From Microbacterium sp. zg-B185 (GTDB lineage: Bacteria; Actinomycetota; Actinomycetes; Actinomycetales; Microbacteriaceae): 64,000 nucleotides of DNA. The DNA lies in NCBI RefSeq assembly GCF_030246885.1, contig NZ_CP126739.1, positions 2,108,001-2,172,000 on the forward strand. The letters are read 5' to 3'. Position 1 is the first letter of the stretch. The number at the start of each line of letters is the position of its first letter. A model generated the notes under the pieces. The model had not been told where the DNA came from. It did not search any database and saw only the letters and a program-made list of their open reading frames with translations. Positions 7,707 to 16,012 of the stretch are shown here, piece after piece. Position numbers and translations under genes: made by a program.

Positions 7707-9014
7707 GTGAAGGAGTCGCTGAGCCTGCCGGAGGCGCGCCGGATCGCCCTGGCCGCTCAGGGTTTCGCGCAGCCCGCCCCGACGGTTGCCGGAACGCGGC
7801 AGCTGAATCTCGCCCTCACGCGGATGGCGACCCTGCAGATCGACTCGGTCAACGTCTTCGCTCGATCGCACTACATGCCGCTGTTCTCGCGGCTGGGGCC
7901 CTACGACACCGCGGCGCTGGACAAGCTCCTGTTCTCGCGGCGGGCACCGTACGTCGAATACTGGGCGCACGTCGCGTCGTTCATCCCCGCCGTCGACTGG
8001 GGTCTGTTCCGCTTTCGGATGGATGACCTGCGGGCGAAATACGGCAGCGAGCCGGACAGCTGGTACCAGACTCACCGCGAGATCGTGGATTGGGTTCGCG
8101 CCGAGCTGGCCGATCGCGGACCCCTTCGTCCGGCGCAGATCGAGCACGATGCCGGAACGACGGCGCGCGGACCGTGGTGGGACTGGGATGTCGTGAAGCG
8201 GGCGTTGGAGTATCTCTGGCTCTTCGGCGAGGTGGCCATCGCCGGGCGCCGCGGTTTCGAGCGACGCTACGGTCTGGCCGAGGATGTCGTGCCCGCCGAG
8301 GTGCTCGCCGCACCGGTACCCCGTGATCACGCCATTGCCGAGCTGATCGCGCGCGCCGCGAAAGCGTACGGGGTGGCCACGGCATCCGATCTCGCCGACT
8401 ACTGGCGCCTGAAAGACCGCGGCGCGGTGGTGTCCGCCATCCGCAACCTCGAGGACTCGGGGGTACTGCGGCCGGTCACCGTCCAGGGATGGCAGGCTGC
8501 GGGGCGACCCGCCAAAGCATGGATGCACAGCAGCGCCTCTGTGCCGCGGAGGGTGGATGCCGCGGCGATCCTGACCCCGTTCGATCCGGTGGTCTGGTTC
8601 CGCGACCGCGCGCAGCGCCTGTTCGACTTCGACTACCGCATCGAGATCTACACGCCCGCGCCGCGCCGACGCTACGGGTACTACTCGCTGCCTGTGCTGA
8701 TCGACGATGACATCGTCGGACGCGTGGACCTGAAGGCCGACCGCGGCGCCTCGACCCTGCTGGTCCAGTCCGCATGGTGGGAGCCTGATCACCCCACGGA
8801 TGCCGCCGCCCGCCTCGCCGACGTGCTCCGGGATGCCGCGCGCTGGCAGGGGCTGAACGCGGTCTCGGTCTCGCGGTGGGGGGACGCGGCCGATGATCTG
8901 GCCGGCGCGATGCCGGAGGCCCGGCGACACGAGGCCGGTGCCGCGGCGGCGATCCCGCTGGAGCGGGACGAACCGGCGCCGGAGGATCGAGCCGGCGCTA
9001 GCGTGGAGGCGTGA
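7707..9014 (+). CDS. YcaQ/AlkX-like DNA glycosylase, HTH_42 superfamily
   Basis: A 435-residue winged-helix protein of the HTH_42 superfamily. The family contains DNA glycosylases that unhook interstrand crosslinks: E. coli YcaQ (AlkX) with a Q-x-D catalytic motif and Streptomyces AlkZ with Q-x-Q. Here Gln44-Ile45-Asp46 (LQIDSVNVFARSHYMPL) gives the AlkX-type motif. Later conserved segments are WDWDVVKRALEYLWLFGEVAIAGR and the beta-barrel RLFDFDYRIEIYTPAPRRRYGYYSLP. The last about 30 residues are Ala/Glu-rich and probably disordered. A second HTH_42 gene lies at 9980-11074. The GTG start follows TAGGCT by seven bases. The stop overlaps the start of the next gene (GTGA). Confidence 0.88.
   Translation: MKESLSLPEARRIALAAQGFAQPAPTVAGTRQLNLALTRMATLQIDSVNVFARSHYMPLFSRLGPYDTAALDKLLFSRRAPYVEYWAHVASFIPAVDWGLFRFRMDDLRAKYGSEPDSWYQTHREIVDWVRAELADRGPLRPAQIEHDAGTTARGPWWDWDVVKRALEYLWLFGEVAIAGRRGFERRYGLAEDVVPAEVLAAPVPRDHAIAELIARAAKAYGVATASDLADYWRLKDRGAVVSAIRNLEDSGVLRPVTVQGWQAAGRPAKAWMHSSASVPRRVDAAAILTPFDPVVWFRDRAQRLFDFDYRIEIYTPAPRRRYGYYSLPVLIDDDIVGRVDLKADRGASTLLVQSAWWEPDHPTDAAARLADVLRDAARWQGLNAVSVSRWGDAADDLAGAMPEARRHEAGAAAAIPLERDEPAPEDRAGASVEA
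8999..9004 (+). promoter_or_regulatory. Internal -10 box for the 9011 gene
   Basis: TAGCGT lies inside the last codons of the YcaQ-like gene, six bases before the GTG at 9011. It would allow leaderless expression of the downstream gene in addition to coupling. Confidence 0.4.
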
Positions 9015-9949
9015 AGCGCACCGCGACCGTCTGGATCGCCGCGGGTGCAGCCGTCCTGCTGGTGATCGCCGGGGCGCTGGCCTGGTGGTCGCTCAGCCGG
9101 CCGCCCAGCGCGGAGGATGCCGCTCGCAGCTACCTCACCGCGCTCGCCGGGGGCGATTTCGCGACGATCGACGCCATGCGCGGCAACGACGTGGACGAGG
9201 ACGCCGAGCGGGTTCTGATGGACTCGTTCGCCGGCGCCGACGCGTACGCCTCGGAAACCCGAGTCGAGGAGATCACGACCGGCGCCGATGCGACGACTGT
9301 GCGCGCATCGGCCGTGATCGCCGGGGAGCGCCGCGAGGTGTCCTTCGCACTCCGAGACGACGGCGGCCGGTGGGAGCTCACCGGCGACTACCTGGCGTCT
9401 CTCGAGGTGACCGTGGTGTCCGCCGCGGGCACGCCGCTCGGGGATTCCGCGTGGGTGGGCGGTGCGCTGGCGCCGACGGCGCGCCCCATCCTGCTGCTGC
9501 CCGCCGAGTATCCGGTTCGCCCCGCGCCCCGCGGACTCCTGACCGGCGAAGCCTCCGTCGCGCTCAGCACCGACGAGCCCGCCGCTGTGCGCATCAACGC
9601 ATCCATCGCCCCGGACGCGACCGCTGCCGGCCAAGCGCAGCTGAACGCGTACGCGGACGCGTGCACGCAGCCGGCGTCCGCGGTGCCCCCCGACTGCGGC
9701 CTGCGGGTGCCCTGGGCGGCCGACCTGGCCACACTGGAGTCCATCGCCTTCCGGATCGAACAGCTGCCCGTGCTCGCCTTCGCCCCCGACCAGCGCACGT
9801 TCGCCGCAACCGGTGGCGTCGTGGTGGCCACCGCCACCGGGCTGACCTCTGACGGCGGTGCAACGAGCTTCACCTATCGCGCGGACGACTGGTCATTGCG
9901 TGGGACGGTGACTTTCCGCGGCGACGAGATGGTGCTCGCACTGGACTGA
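9011..9949 (+). CDS. Membrane-anchored extracytoplasmic protein, DUF4878-like, function unknown
   Basis: A 312-residue protein with an N-terminal membrane anchor (about residues 7-28, VWIAAGAAVLLVIAGALAWW). It is followed by AEDAARSYLTALAGGDFATIDAM, a helical pattern typical of DUF4878/NTF2-like extracytoplasmic domains of actinobacterial lipoprotein-like proteins. The remainder is beta-rich. Two cysteines (DACTQ and PDCGL) could form a disulphide. It overlaps the YcaQ-like gene by four bases, so co-expression is likely. No enzymatic motif was found. A cell-envelope role is inferred only from the anchor and domain type. Confidence 0.72.
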   Translation: MKRTATVWIAAGAAVLLVIAGALAWWSLSRPPSAEDAARSYLTALAGGDFATIDAMRGNDVDEDAERVLMDSFAGADAYASETRVEEITTGADATTVRASAVIAGERREVSFALRDDGGRWELTGDYLASLEVTVVSAAGTPLGDSAWVGGALAPTARPILLLPAEYPVRPAPRGLLTGEASVALSTDEPAAVRINASIAPDATAAGQAQLNAYADACTQPASAVPPDCGLRVPWAADLATLESIAFRIEQLPVLAFAPDQRTFAATGGVVVATATGLTSDGGATSFTYRADDWSLRGTVTFRGDEMVLALD

Positions 9950-9979
9950 CCGCCTCGGCCTGCCACCGCCGCTCCGGAG

Positions 9980-11074
9980 TCAGGATCCCGGGATGCCGGT
10001 CACCTCCAGCCCGAGCCAGGCGGCGAGATCCTGCACCTCCAGCTCCACCGCCGCCGCGACCTCGGCCGTGAACGGCTCGTCGTGATGGATGGCGGAGACG
10101 CGGAAGACCCCGGCTTTGCGGTCTGCCGCGGCATCCAGCTTTCCGATCAGCCGATCGCCGTGGAGGATCGGCAGCGCGAAGTACCCCCATCGGCGCTGCG
10201 CGGCGGGTTTGTACATCTCCACGACGTACTCGAAGTCGAACAGCTCCTGAGCGCGGGCACGGTCGAAGACCAGCCGGTCGAACGGCGAGAGCAGTGCGGT
10301 GCGCGGCTGGAAGGGATCGGGCGGGTGCAGCAGTGTCGGGTCAACGCGCCAACTGCCCGGGACTCCCTCCACCACGGCCTCCTCCCCCGCCGTCCCGACA
10401 TCCAGCGGCTCAACCGGCTGGCGTGGCGCCTTCGCGCGGGCCAGCCCGAGGTACCCCAGCCTCCGCTCGGCACGCAGGCGACCCGCCTCCTCCGCGGAGA
10501 GCTCGACGGTGTCGGTGGGGTAGACGCGCTCGGCGACATCCCATACCCGCTCCTTGCCCTCCCGGCCGGAGATCGCCACCTCGCCGCGGAGCACCAGGAA
10601 CTCGAGCATCTGGGTGACGTTCCTGTTGTTCGTCCAGCCCGTGGACTTCCAGCCGACCTGACTGGTGTCCGGGATCTGGCCCGTGCGCACAGGCCCCTCG
10701 CTGCGCAGTCGAGCGAGCACGTCGCGGCGGAAGCGGTCGTTGGCGGCCAGCCACTCGCGGTGCTGACGGTACGGTGGCCACGCGCGCATCAGCGGCCGGA
10801 AGAGCGCCAGGTCGGCCATCGGCCGGTAGAAGCCCGCCCACTCGAACACCGCGCGGTCGTCTTCGGTGACGCGCATCAGATCCGCCGCCTGGTAGGGCCA
10901 TCCGATCCGGCTCCACAGGATGTGGTCGGCGCTGGGAGCGACCGCCGCGGTCGGGTCGATGTTCACCAGAGACAGGCCGTCGACGGCTTCGACGATCCCA
11001 CCCGGACGATCTGCCGTGAGCAGCTGAGCGCGCACGGCGATGCGACGCGCCTCCTCGCGGGTGAGTCGATGCAT
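9980..11074 (-). CDS. Second HTH_42 (winged-helix, YcaQ/AlkZ superfamily) protein
   Basis: A 364-residue HTH_42 protein. It shares the overall architecture of the 7707 gene: an N-terminal LTREEARRIAVRAQLL helix, a central GEVAISGREGKERVW winged helix and a C-terminal barrel (AQELFDFEYVVEMYKPAAQRRWGYFALP). The catalytic-motif position reads Asn38-Ile39-Asp40 (LVNIDPTAAV) instead of Gln-x-Asp or Gln-x-Gln, so glycosylase activity may be altered or absent. The ATG at 11074 follows TATCCT by seven bases. Longer in-frame starts upstream lack support. It is convergent with the 9011 gene, with 30 bases between the ends. Confidence 0.84.
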   Translation of the reverse strand: MHRLTREEARRIAVRAQLLTADRPGGIVEAVDGLSLVNIDPTAAVAPSADHILWSRIGWPYQAADLMRVTEDDRAVFEWAGFYRPMADLALFRPLMRAWPPYRQHREWLAANDRFRRDVLARLRSEGPVRTGQIPDTSQVGWKSTGWTNNRNVTQMLEFLVLRGEVAISGREGKERVWDVAERVYPTDTVELSAEEAGRLRAERRLGYLGLARAKAPRQPVEPLDVGTAGEEAVVEGVPGSWRVDPTLLHPPDPFQPRTALLSPFDRLVFDRARAQELFDFEYVVEMYKPAAQRRWGYFALPILHGDRLIGKLDAAADRKAGVFRVSAIHHDEPFTAEVAAAVELEVQDLAAWLGLEVTGIPGS

Positions 11075-11081
11075 ACCGGCG

Positions 11082-11087
11082 AGGATA
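11082..11087 (-). promoter_or_regulatory. -10 box of the second HTH_42 gene, leaderless type
   Basis: Minus-strand TATCCT lies seven bases before the ATG at 11074. Confidence 0.6.
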
Positions 11088-11127
11088 GCGGTGGGCGACG
11101 ACGTGGCGGAGGCAGCGGGCCAGGGTC

Positions 11128-12015
11128 TTAGAACGTCCCGCCCATGGTCCTGAGCCGTTCGATCCGGTCGGGGATCGGCGGGTGGGTGGAGAACATCCGG
11201 GCCAGCGCATTGGGTTTCAGCGGATCCGCGATCCACAGGTGCGCCATCGACGTACTGGCTTTCTGCAGCGGGCGCCCGTACTCCGCGAGCTTGCCCAGCG
11301 CTGATGCGAGCGCGTCCGGATCCCGGGTGGTCATCGCGCTGGTGGCGTCGGCGAGATACTCGCGCTGACGCGAGATGGCCGCCTGGACAGCGCCTGCCAG
11401 CAGCGGGGCGACCAGGGCGGCCACCACACCGAAGACCACGAAGAGCAGCTGCGCCTGGTTGTTGCCGCTGCGACGGGCTCCCCCGAAGAACGCGAGGCGC
11501 AGGAACAGGTCGGCCAGGATGCCCACCGCGACGACCAGCCCGAAGACGATCAGCGAGACGCGGATGTCGTAATTGCGGATGTGTCCGAGCTCGTGGCCGA
11601 GCACGCCTTCGAGCTCGCGGTCGGTCATCAGTTCGAACAGGCCGGTCGTCACGGTGATCGAGGCCTCTTCGGGTTTGCGGCCGGTGGCGAACGCGTTCGG
11701 TGCCGGATCATCCACGACGTACAGCTTCGGCATCACCGTGCCGGTGGTGATGCACAGGTTCTCCACGATCCGGTAGTAGCGCGGGGCATCGCTGCGCTCC
11801 ACCTGGACGGCACCTGCCATCGCCAGAGCCTCGCGGTCCGCGAAGAAGTACTGGAAGGTCGCGTACCCGGCCGCGAACACGAGGATGAACGCGGTGATCC
11901 ACCAGTTGTTGCCGGCCAGCCAGCCGGCGAGGACACCGATCCCGCCCAGGAACAGTACGAAGCCGATCAGGATGAACCACGTGTTGCGCTTGTTGCGGGC
12001 GATGGCGGTGTACAT
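11128..12015 (-). CDS. htpX: M48 family zinc metalloprotease HtpX
   Basis: A 295-residue membrane protease of family M48B, involved in membrane protein quality control. Two N-terminal helices (about residues 13-58) precede the zinc site HELGH at 141-145. Further hydrophobic segments follow (about 153-175 and 188-210), then the downstream glutamate region REYLADATSAMTTRDPDALASAL and the C-terminal THPPIPDRIERL motif. The ATG at 12015 has GGAAA eight bases upstream. The lemA gene lies upstream on the same strand. HtpX and LemA genes are often paired. Confidence 0.94.
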   Translation of the reverse strand: MYTAIARNKRNTWFILIGFVLFLGGIGVLAGWLAGNNWWITAFILVFAAGYATFQYFFADREALAMAGAVQVERSDAPRYYRIVENLCITTGTVMPKLYVVDDPAPNAFATGRKPEEASITVTTGLFELMTDRELEGVLGHELGHIRNYDIRVSLIVFGLVVAVGILADLFLRLAFFGGARRSGNNQAQLLFVVFGVVAALVAPLLAGAVQAAISRQREYLADATSAMTTRDPDALASALGKLAEYGRPLQKASTSMAHLWIADPLKPNALARMFSTHPPIPDRIERLRTMGGTF

Positions 12016-12039
12016 CAGCGGTTTCCGCGGAGGCCCACG

Positions 12040-12076
12040 GGATCTCGATACGCCGTCCGCGGGGCGGCTACACGAG
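12040..12076. repeat. Intergenic palindromic element between lemA and htpX
   Basis: A GGATCTCGATACG end, a GCCG/CGGC stem with a GC-rich loop, and a CTACACGAG end. The GGATCTCGAT end and the CTAC-CGA end match the reverse complement of the element at 7609-7644, so they look like members of one dispersed family. It could act as a terminator-like barrier between the two genes. Confidence 0.5.
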
Positions 12077-12126
12077 CCTGACACTCGAGCGCATCATCGT
12101 GGCCTCGCACAGTGATCCGCTCGGCG

Positions 12127-12696
12127 TCAGAACTGAACCCGCGGCGGCTCCGCGATCGCCGCGCCGTCCACGACTTCGAAGAACTCGCGCTCGTGGAAGC
12201 CCAGGTTGCGGGCGAAGAGATTGTTCGGGAACACCTTGATCTTGGTGTTCAGCTCCCGCACGCCGCCGTTGTAGAACCGGCGGGACGCCTGGATCTTGTC
12301 CTCGGTATCGACGATGGACTGCTGCAGCTGCAGGAAGTTCTGGCTCGCCTGCAGCTGCGGATACGCTTCGGCGACTGCGAAAAGCGACTTCAGCGCCTGC
12401 TGCATGTGCCCTTCGGCCACACCCGCCTCGGCGGGACCCCCCGCCGTCAGCGTCTCAGCCCGGGCACGGGTGACATTCTCGAAGACGGCCTTCTCATGCG
12501 CCGCGTAGCCCTTGACGGCCTCGATCAGGTTGGGCAGCAGGTCGGCCCTGCGTTTCAGCTGGACTGTGATGTCGCTCCACGCCTCGTCGACGCGTACGTT
12601 CAGCGCGACGAGCGAGTTGTAGGTCGCCCACAGGTAGATGCCGACGATGACGACCAGCGCCACAACGATCAGTACTGGGATAAGCCATTCCCACAT
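12127..12696 (-). CDS. lemA: LemA family membrane protein
   Basis: A 189-residue LemA protein. It has an N-terminal membrane helix (about residues 4-24, WLIPVLIVVALVVIVGIYLW) followed by a long helical bundle with the hallmark sequences YNSLVALNVRVDEAWSDI, LKRRADLLPNLIEAVKGY and NTKIKVFPNNLFARNLGF. LemA proteins are membrane-tethered helical-bundle proteins of unclear function, often next to htpX as here (about 110 bases apart, same strand). The ATG at 12696 has GGAG upstream. Confidence 0.93.
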   Translation of the reverse strand: MWEWLIPVLIVVALVVIVGIYLWATYNSLVALNVRVDEAWSDITVQLKRRADLLPNLIEAVKGYAAHEKAVFENVTRARAETLTAGGPAEAGVAEGHMQQALKSLFAVAEAYPQLQASQNFLQLQQSIVDTEDKIQASRRFYNGGVRELNTKIKVFPNNLFARNLGFHEREFFEVVDGAAIAEPPRVQF

Positions 12697-12782
12697 AGCG
12701 TGCGACTCCGTTCGAGGTTTGTCTCATCCTAGCGAGGCGCACCGGGCTTCATGAGAGCCGTCTCACGACTCCCAGCCCATAC

Positions 12783-14093
12783 TCACCCGAGCACACGCCG
12801 GAGGTAGGGGTTGTCGAACATCCGGTCGGGGTCCAGCCGATCGCGCAAGGCGACGAACTCGTCGAACCGCGGGTATCGGCCCCGCAGCATCCCGGCGTCC
12901 AGCGAGTGCAGCTTGCCCCAGTGCGGGCGACCCTCGAACCCGATCATGATGTGCTCCACGGCCTCGAAATACTCCGCGTGATCCTCCCGCCAGTAGCGGT
13001 GCACGGCGATGTATCCGGACGCACGCCCGTGCGCGGTCGACATCCACACGTCATCGGCTGCGGCGAAGCGCACCTCGACCGGGAAGGCGATCCGCCACCC
13101 GCGGTCCTCGATCAGCGCGCGCACGGCCTCGAACGCGGGTCGGACGTTCCCGGCCGGCACCGCGAACTCCATCTCGCGGAAGCGGACGAATCGTTCTGTC
13201 GCGAAGACGCGGGCCGAGGCATCCGTGAATTCGCGATCGCTCCACACTCTGGCTGAGAGCCGGTTGATCGCCGGCGCCGCGGCCGGGACCGTCCGCGCGA
13301 TGCTGCAGGCGAGCTGGTGGGCCAGGCCACCGACGGCGACGTCGTCGACCCATCTGCGCAGCGGCGGCAGCGGGTGACGCACGGCGCTCTCCGGCAGGCG
13401 CGTGTTGGTCTTGGTCATCGCCAGCTCGGTGTGCGGAAACCAGTAGAACTCGAAGTGATCGGACGCCGCGACGAGCGAGTCCAGACTGCCCAAGACCGCA
13501 TCCAACGGCTCAGGGCGCTCCACCGCGTGCAGCAGGAAGGCGGGCACGCACTGCAGCGTCACTTCCACCAGGATGCCCAGCGCACCCAGACCCAGAGCGA
13601 CGGCCCCGAGCAGGTCGGTGTTCTCGTTCTCATCCACCGTGAGCAGGTCACCGCCCGCAGTGATCAGCGTCACGCCGGTCACCTGCGTGGCCAGGCCGCC
13701 GAAGCGCGCCCCGGTGCCGTGCGTGCCGGTCGAGATCGCCCCGGCGATGGATTGACGATCGATGTCCCCCAGGTTGGGCATGGCCAGTCCATACGGCGCC
13801 AGCAGCTTCGGCACCTGATGCAGCCGCGTGCCGGCGCGCAGGGTGACCCGTGCGCGGTCACGGTCCACTGAGACGAGCCCGGTCAGGTCGGTCAGATCCA
13901 GCAGCACGCCGGGGGCCAACGCGATGCCGGTGAAGCTGTGACCGGCGCCGACCGCCTTGAGCGGCATCCCGCGCGCAGCGGCGGCCTGGACGGAGCGCTG
14001 CACGGCGGCGGTCGAGGCGGGCGCTTCGACCCGCTGCGGCCGGACGGTCTCGGTGCGACTCCAGTTGTGCCACGTTCCGCCGAGACGGGTCAC
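12783..14093 (-). CDS. FAD-linked oxidase, D-arabinono-1,4-lactone oxidase / L-gulonolactone oxidase family
   Basis: A 436-residue flavoprotein of the VAO/PCMH fold with a C-terminal ALO domain. The FAD-binding domain has GAGHSFTGIALA, whose His can link covalently to FAD, followed by SIAGAISTGTHGTG. The ALO domain has GRPHWGKLHSLD and ends in FDNPYLRRVLG, both hallmarks of aldonolactone oxidases. The likely reaction is oxidation of a sugar or polyol lactone using oxygen or another acceptor, with the substrate not defined. The GTG at 14093 overlaps the upstream stop codon (GTGA), so it is translationally coupled to the PLP enzyme gene. Confidence 0.88.
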   Translation of the reverse strand: MTRLGGTWHNWSRTETVRPQRVEAPASTAAVQRSVQAAAARGMPLKAVGAGHSFTGIALAPGVLLDLTDLTGLVSVDRDRARVTLRAGTRLHQVPKLLAPYGLAMPNLGDIDRQSIAGAISTGTHGTGARFGGLATQVTGVTLITAGGDLLTVDENENTDLLGAVALGLGALGILVEVTLQCVPAFLLHAVERPEPLDAVLGSLDSLVAASDHFEFYWFPHTELAMTKTNTRLPESAVRHPLPPLRRWVDDVAVGGLAHQLACSIARTVPAAAPAINRLSARVWSDREFTDASARVFATERFVRFREMEFAVPAGNVRPAFEAVRALIEDRGWRIAFPVEVRFAAADDVWMSTAHGRASGYIAVHRYWREDHAEYFEAVEHIMIGFEGRPHWGKLHSLDAGMLRGRYPRFDEFVALRDRLDPDRMFDNPYLRRVLG

Positions 14094-15319
14094 AGGAAAG
14101 CCTTCCCCTCGCCCCGGTAGGTGGGCGCTTCGCCGACCGCTCGTCCGTCCTCCACCAACCGGTAGCGCTCCACCCGCTCGGCCAGCTCTCCGCTCTTGGC
14201 ATGACGGAACCACACCCGGTCGCCGACGGCGAGCGATCGTGCGGAATCCCCCCGCAGCGGGGTCTGCACCTCGCCGGCCCCTTCGCGCGCCAGCATGGTC
14301 AACCCCGCCGGCCACACCGGCATCGGCTGGCGCGAGGCCAGCGGCGGGCCGGACGCGATCCAGCCGCCGCCGAGGACCGTCGCGATCTCCGGCATCGGCT
14401 TTCGCACGACCTCGAGGCCGAACGCGGCCGCCGGCGCCGGATCGAACGCGCGATAGCCGTCGAAGAGATGACCGGCCAGCAGCCCGCTCCCCGCGGTCAA
14501 CTCGGTGACGGCCAGATCGGATGCGGTCAGCTCGAGCGATCCGGTTCCCCCGCCGTTGACGAACTCCAGCGGGGCGATGTCCCGCAGCGCCGACACGACG
14601 ACGGCCCGCCGTTCCAGGAGCTCCTGTGCGGAGCGGCGCTGCATCCAGCGGATGATGCCGTCCCCGGCGCCGGTGGCATCTCCCTGGCCCGCTATCTGCG
14701 CCTCGTACATCATGAGACCGACCAGGCGGAAGCCGCGCCGAGCAGCGATCGCGCGAGCGAGGCCGGCCACTTCGCCCGGCTCGTGCAGCGGCGAACGCCG
14801 CACACCGATGTGCCCCAACCCGGGAGCGCGCCACGATGCATCGGCGTCGATGGCGACGCGGATCGTCGCACGCGCTGCGGGGGCCGCCACTGCATCGACC
14901 AGATCCAGCTGCGCGAGGTCGTCCACCATCAGGGTGACCCGGGATGCGGCCCGGTCATCGGCGGCCAGGCGGGCGATCGCAGCGCGGTCCGCCGTCGGGT
15001 ACCCCATCACCACGTCGTCATGCTCTTCAGCGAGCCAGAGCGCCTCGGGAAGGGCGAAGGCGAGGATGCCGGAATATCCGGGCAGTGCGAGCACGGCATC
15101 GAGCACGTCCCGCACGCGGACCGATTTGCTGGCGACGCGGATCGGTACCCCGGCGGCCCGCACCAGCATGTCGAGGGCGTTGTATCGCAGGGCGGGAAGA
15201 CTCAGCGCTGCAACCGGCCCGGAGATCTCCGCGACGGCAGCGTCCACCGACCTCCAGTAGACGGCGGGGTCCGCCCAGGGCGTCCCCGAGCCGGCGGTGG
15301 AGAGCAGGTCGATCGTCAC
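14090..15319 (-). CDS. Alanine racemase N-domain / D-threonine aldolase-like PLP enzyme (amino acid deaminase/aldolase)
   Basis: A 409-residue fold-type III PLP protein. The cofactor lysine is in IRVASKSVRVRDVL. Downstream motifs are YPTADRAAIARLAADD and EFVNGGGTGSLELT, as in the amino acid deaminase/aldolase family related to D-threonine aldolase. The C-terminal part is the D-Ser-dehydratase-like beta domain (VGDRVWFRHAKSGELAERV). Two starts are possible: GTG 15319, with GGAGAA nine bases upstream, and GTG 15349, eight bases after TAGGCT at 15358-15363. I chose 15319. The 3' end overlaps the FAD oxidase start by four bases, suggesting a shared pathway, perhaps amino-polyol or hydroxy-amino-acid turnover. 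Confidence 0.85.
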   Translation of the reverse strand: MTIDLLSTAGSGTPWADPAVYWRSVDAAVAEISGPVAALSLPALRYNALDMLVRAAGVPIRVASKSVRVRDVLDAVLALPGYSGILAFALPEALWLAEEHDDVVMGYPTADRAAIARLAADDRAASRVTLMVDDLAQLDLVDAVAAPAARATIRVAIDADASWRAPGLGHIGVRRSPLHEPGEVAGLARAIAARRGFRLVGLMMYEAQIAGQGDATGAGDGIIRWMQRRSAQELLERRAVVVSALRDIAPLEFVNGGGTGSLELTASDLAVTELTAGSGLLAGHLFDGYRAFDPAPAAAFGLEVVRKPMPEIATVLGGGWIASGPPLASRQPMPVWPAGLTMLAREGAGEVQTPLRGDSARSLAVGDRVWFRHAKSGELAERVERYRLVEDGRAVGEAPTYRGEGKAFL

Positions 15320-15357
15320 GGCATCACGTTCTCCGGCGAGGGGAAGCACATGGCGTA

Positions 15358-15363
15358 AGCCTA
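15358..15363 (-). promoter_or_regulatory. -10 box upstream of the D-threonine-aldolase-like gene
   Basis: Minus-strand TAGGCT. Transcription would start near 15350. This gives either a nearly leaderless GTG at 15349 or a leader of about 32 bases to the GTG at 15319. Confidence 0.5.
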
Positions 15364-15411
15364 GGGCTGCGCCGGAAAGGGTTCCGCACACCGTCCTGCG
15401 GATGGTGCGAG

Positions 15412-15453
15412 GAACCGTACCCCCGGTGGGATTCGAACCCACACTTGGGCGAT
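15412..15453. repeat. Attachment-site copy: 3' half of the tRNA(UAA) gene, left end of the island
   Basis: A perfect 42-base match to 17736-17777, in the same orientation. It covers the 3' half of the tRNA from the anticodon loop through the T arm and acceptor strand, plus six bases beyond the 3' end. The missing 5' half and the break in the anticodon loop are what tyrosine-integrase recombination into a tRNA gene produces. An imperfect inverted repeat (AGAGGGTTGC with GCAACaCCCTCT) follows at 15454-15485. Confidence 0.85.
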
Positions 15454-15667
15454 AGAGGGTTGCGAATCACTCGGCAACACCCTCTCCCTACGTGGCGTGG
15501 CGGCCACGGCTCCGTGCACACAAGACAGCAGCCCGCACGCGCCTCTGTCGACCATCCGGGAGACCACGCGCCGCGGTGTGCTGGAAGGAAGACGGGTGGC
15601 CCCCCTCCGGGAATCGGGGGAATCCCCGAAGAGAGGCTGACACCTGTCGGCGTCGCCAGGCGTCGTG

Positions 15668-15727
15668 CAACATTTGACGCCCCGCGTCCATTCACCTGGG
15701 GGCGAAGGACGCGGGGCGTTGATGTTG
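15668..15727. terminator. Long hairpin downstream of the tiny peptide gene
   Basis: Perfect 13-base arms (ACGCCCCGCGTCC at 15677-15689 and its complement at 15707-15719) are extended by outer CAACAT/ATGTTG arms. On the minus strand the hairpin begins 11 bases after the peptide stop codon, as expected for its terminator. Confidence 0.65.
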
Positions 15728-15737
15728 AAACTCGTGA

Positions 15738-15791
15738 TCACCTCCACCAGCTCATGAGCCAGCGTAGGAACCCCCAGAGTTCAGCGAACAT
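15738..15791 (-). CDS. Putative 17-residue Trp-rich hydrophobic peptide
   Basis: The peptide reads MFAELWGFLRWLMSWWR, with four tryptophans, two arginines and one acidic residue. The ATG is preceded by GGGGAGG with a five-base gap, the strongest ribosome-binding site in this region. A long hairpin follows the TGA. Together these look like a real short gene. The composition resembles small membrane-active peptides such as type I toxins, but a leader peptide is also possible. I know no family match. It lies inside the tRNA-flanked island, downstream of the HEPN-like gene on the same strand. Confidence 0.45.
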   Translation of the reverse strand: MFAELWGFLRWLMSWWR

Positions 15792-16012
15792 GTCGACCTC
15801 CCCACCGTTGTCGTATGAGTTCCGATCATCCGGTACCACGCTCCTGCACCTCAATACCTCCGTCTCCCCAGAAAACCCCTCCGCACCGAAGCGGACAGTA
15901 GGGGATGCGCGGTGCGGGGTACGCGGAGATACGTCGTCGTCGTCGAGTGGACGCCGTGGCCGCCGACCAACGTCGCGTGGCGGAACGCGGTGAGCCGACG
16001 ACAGTGCGTGCC

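Noticed and set aside
15454..15485. Second tRNA gene at the left end of the island
   Set aside because: Only the 3' half of a tRNA is present. The sequence where the 5' half should be forms an unrelated inverted repeat and has no matching acceptor strand.
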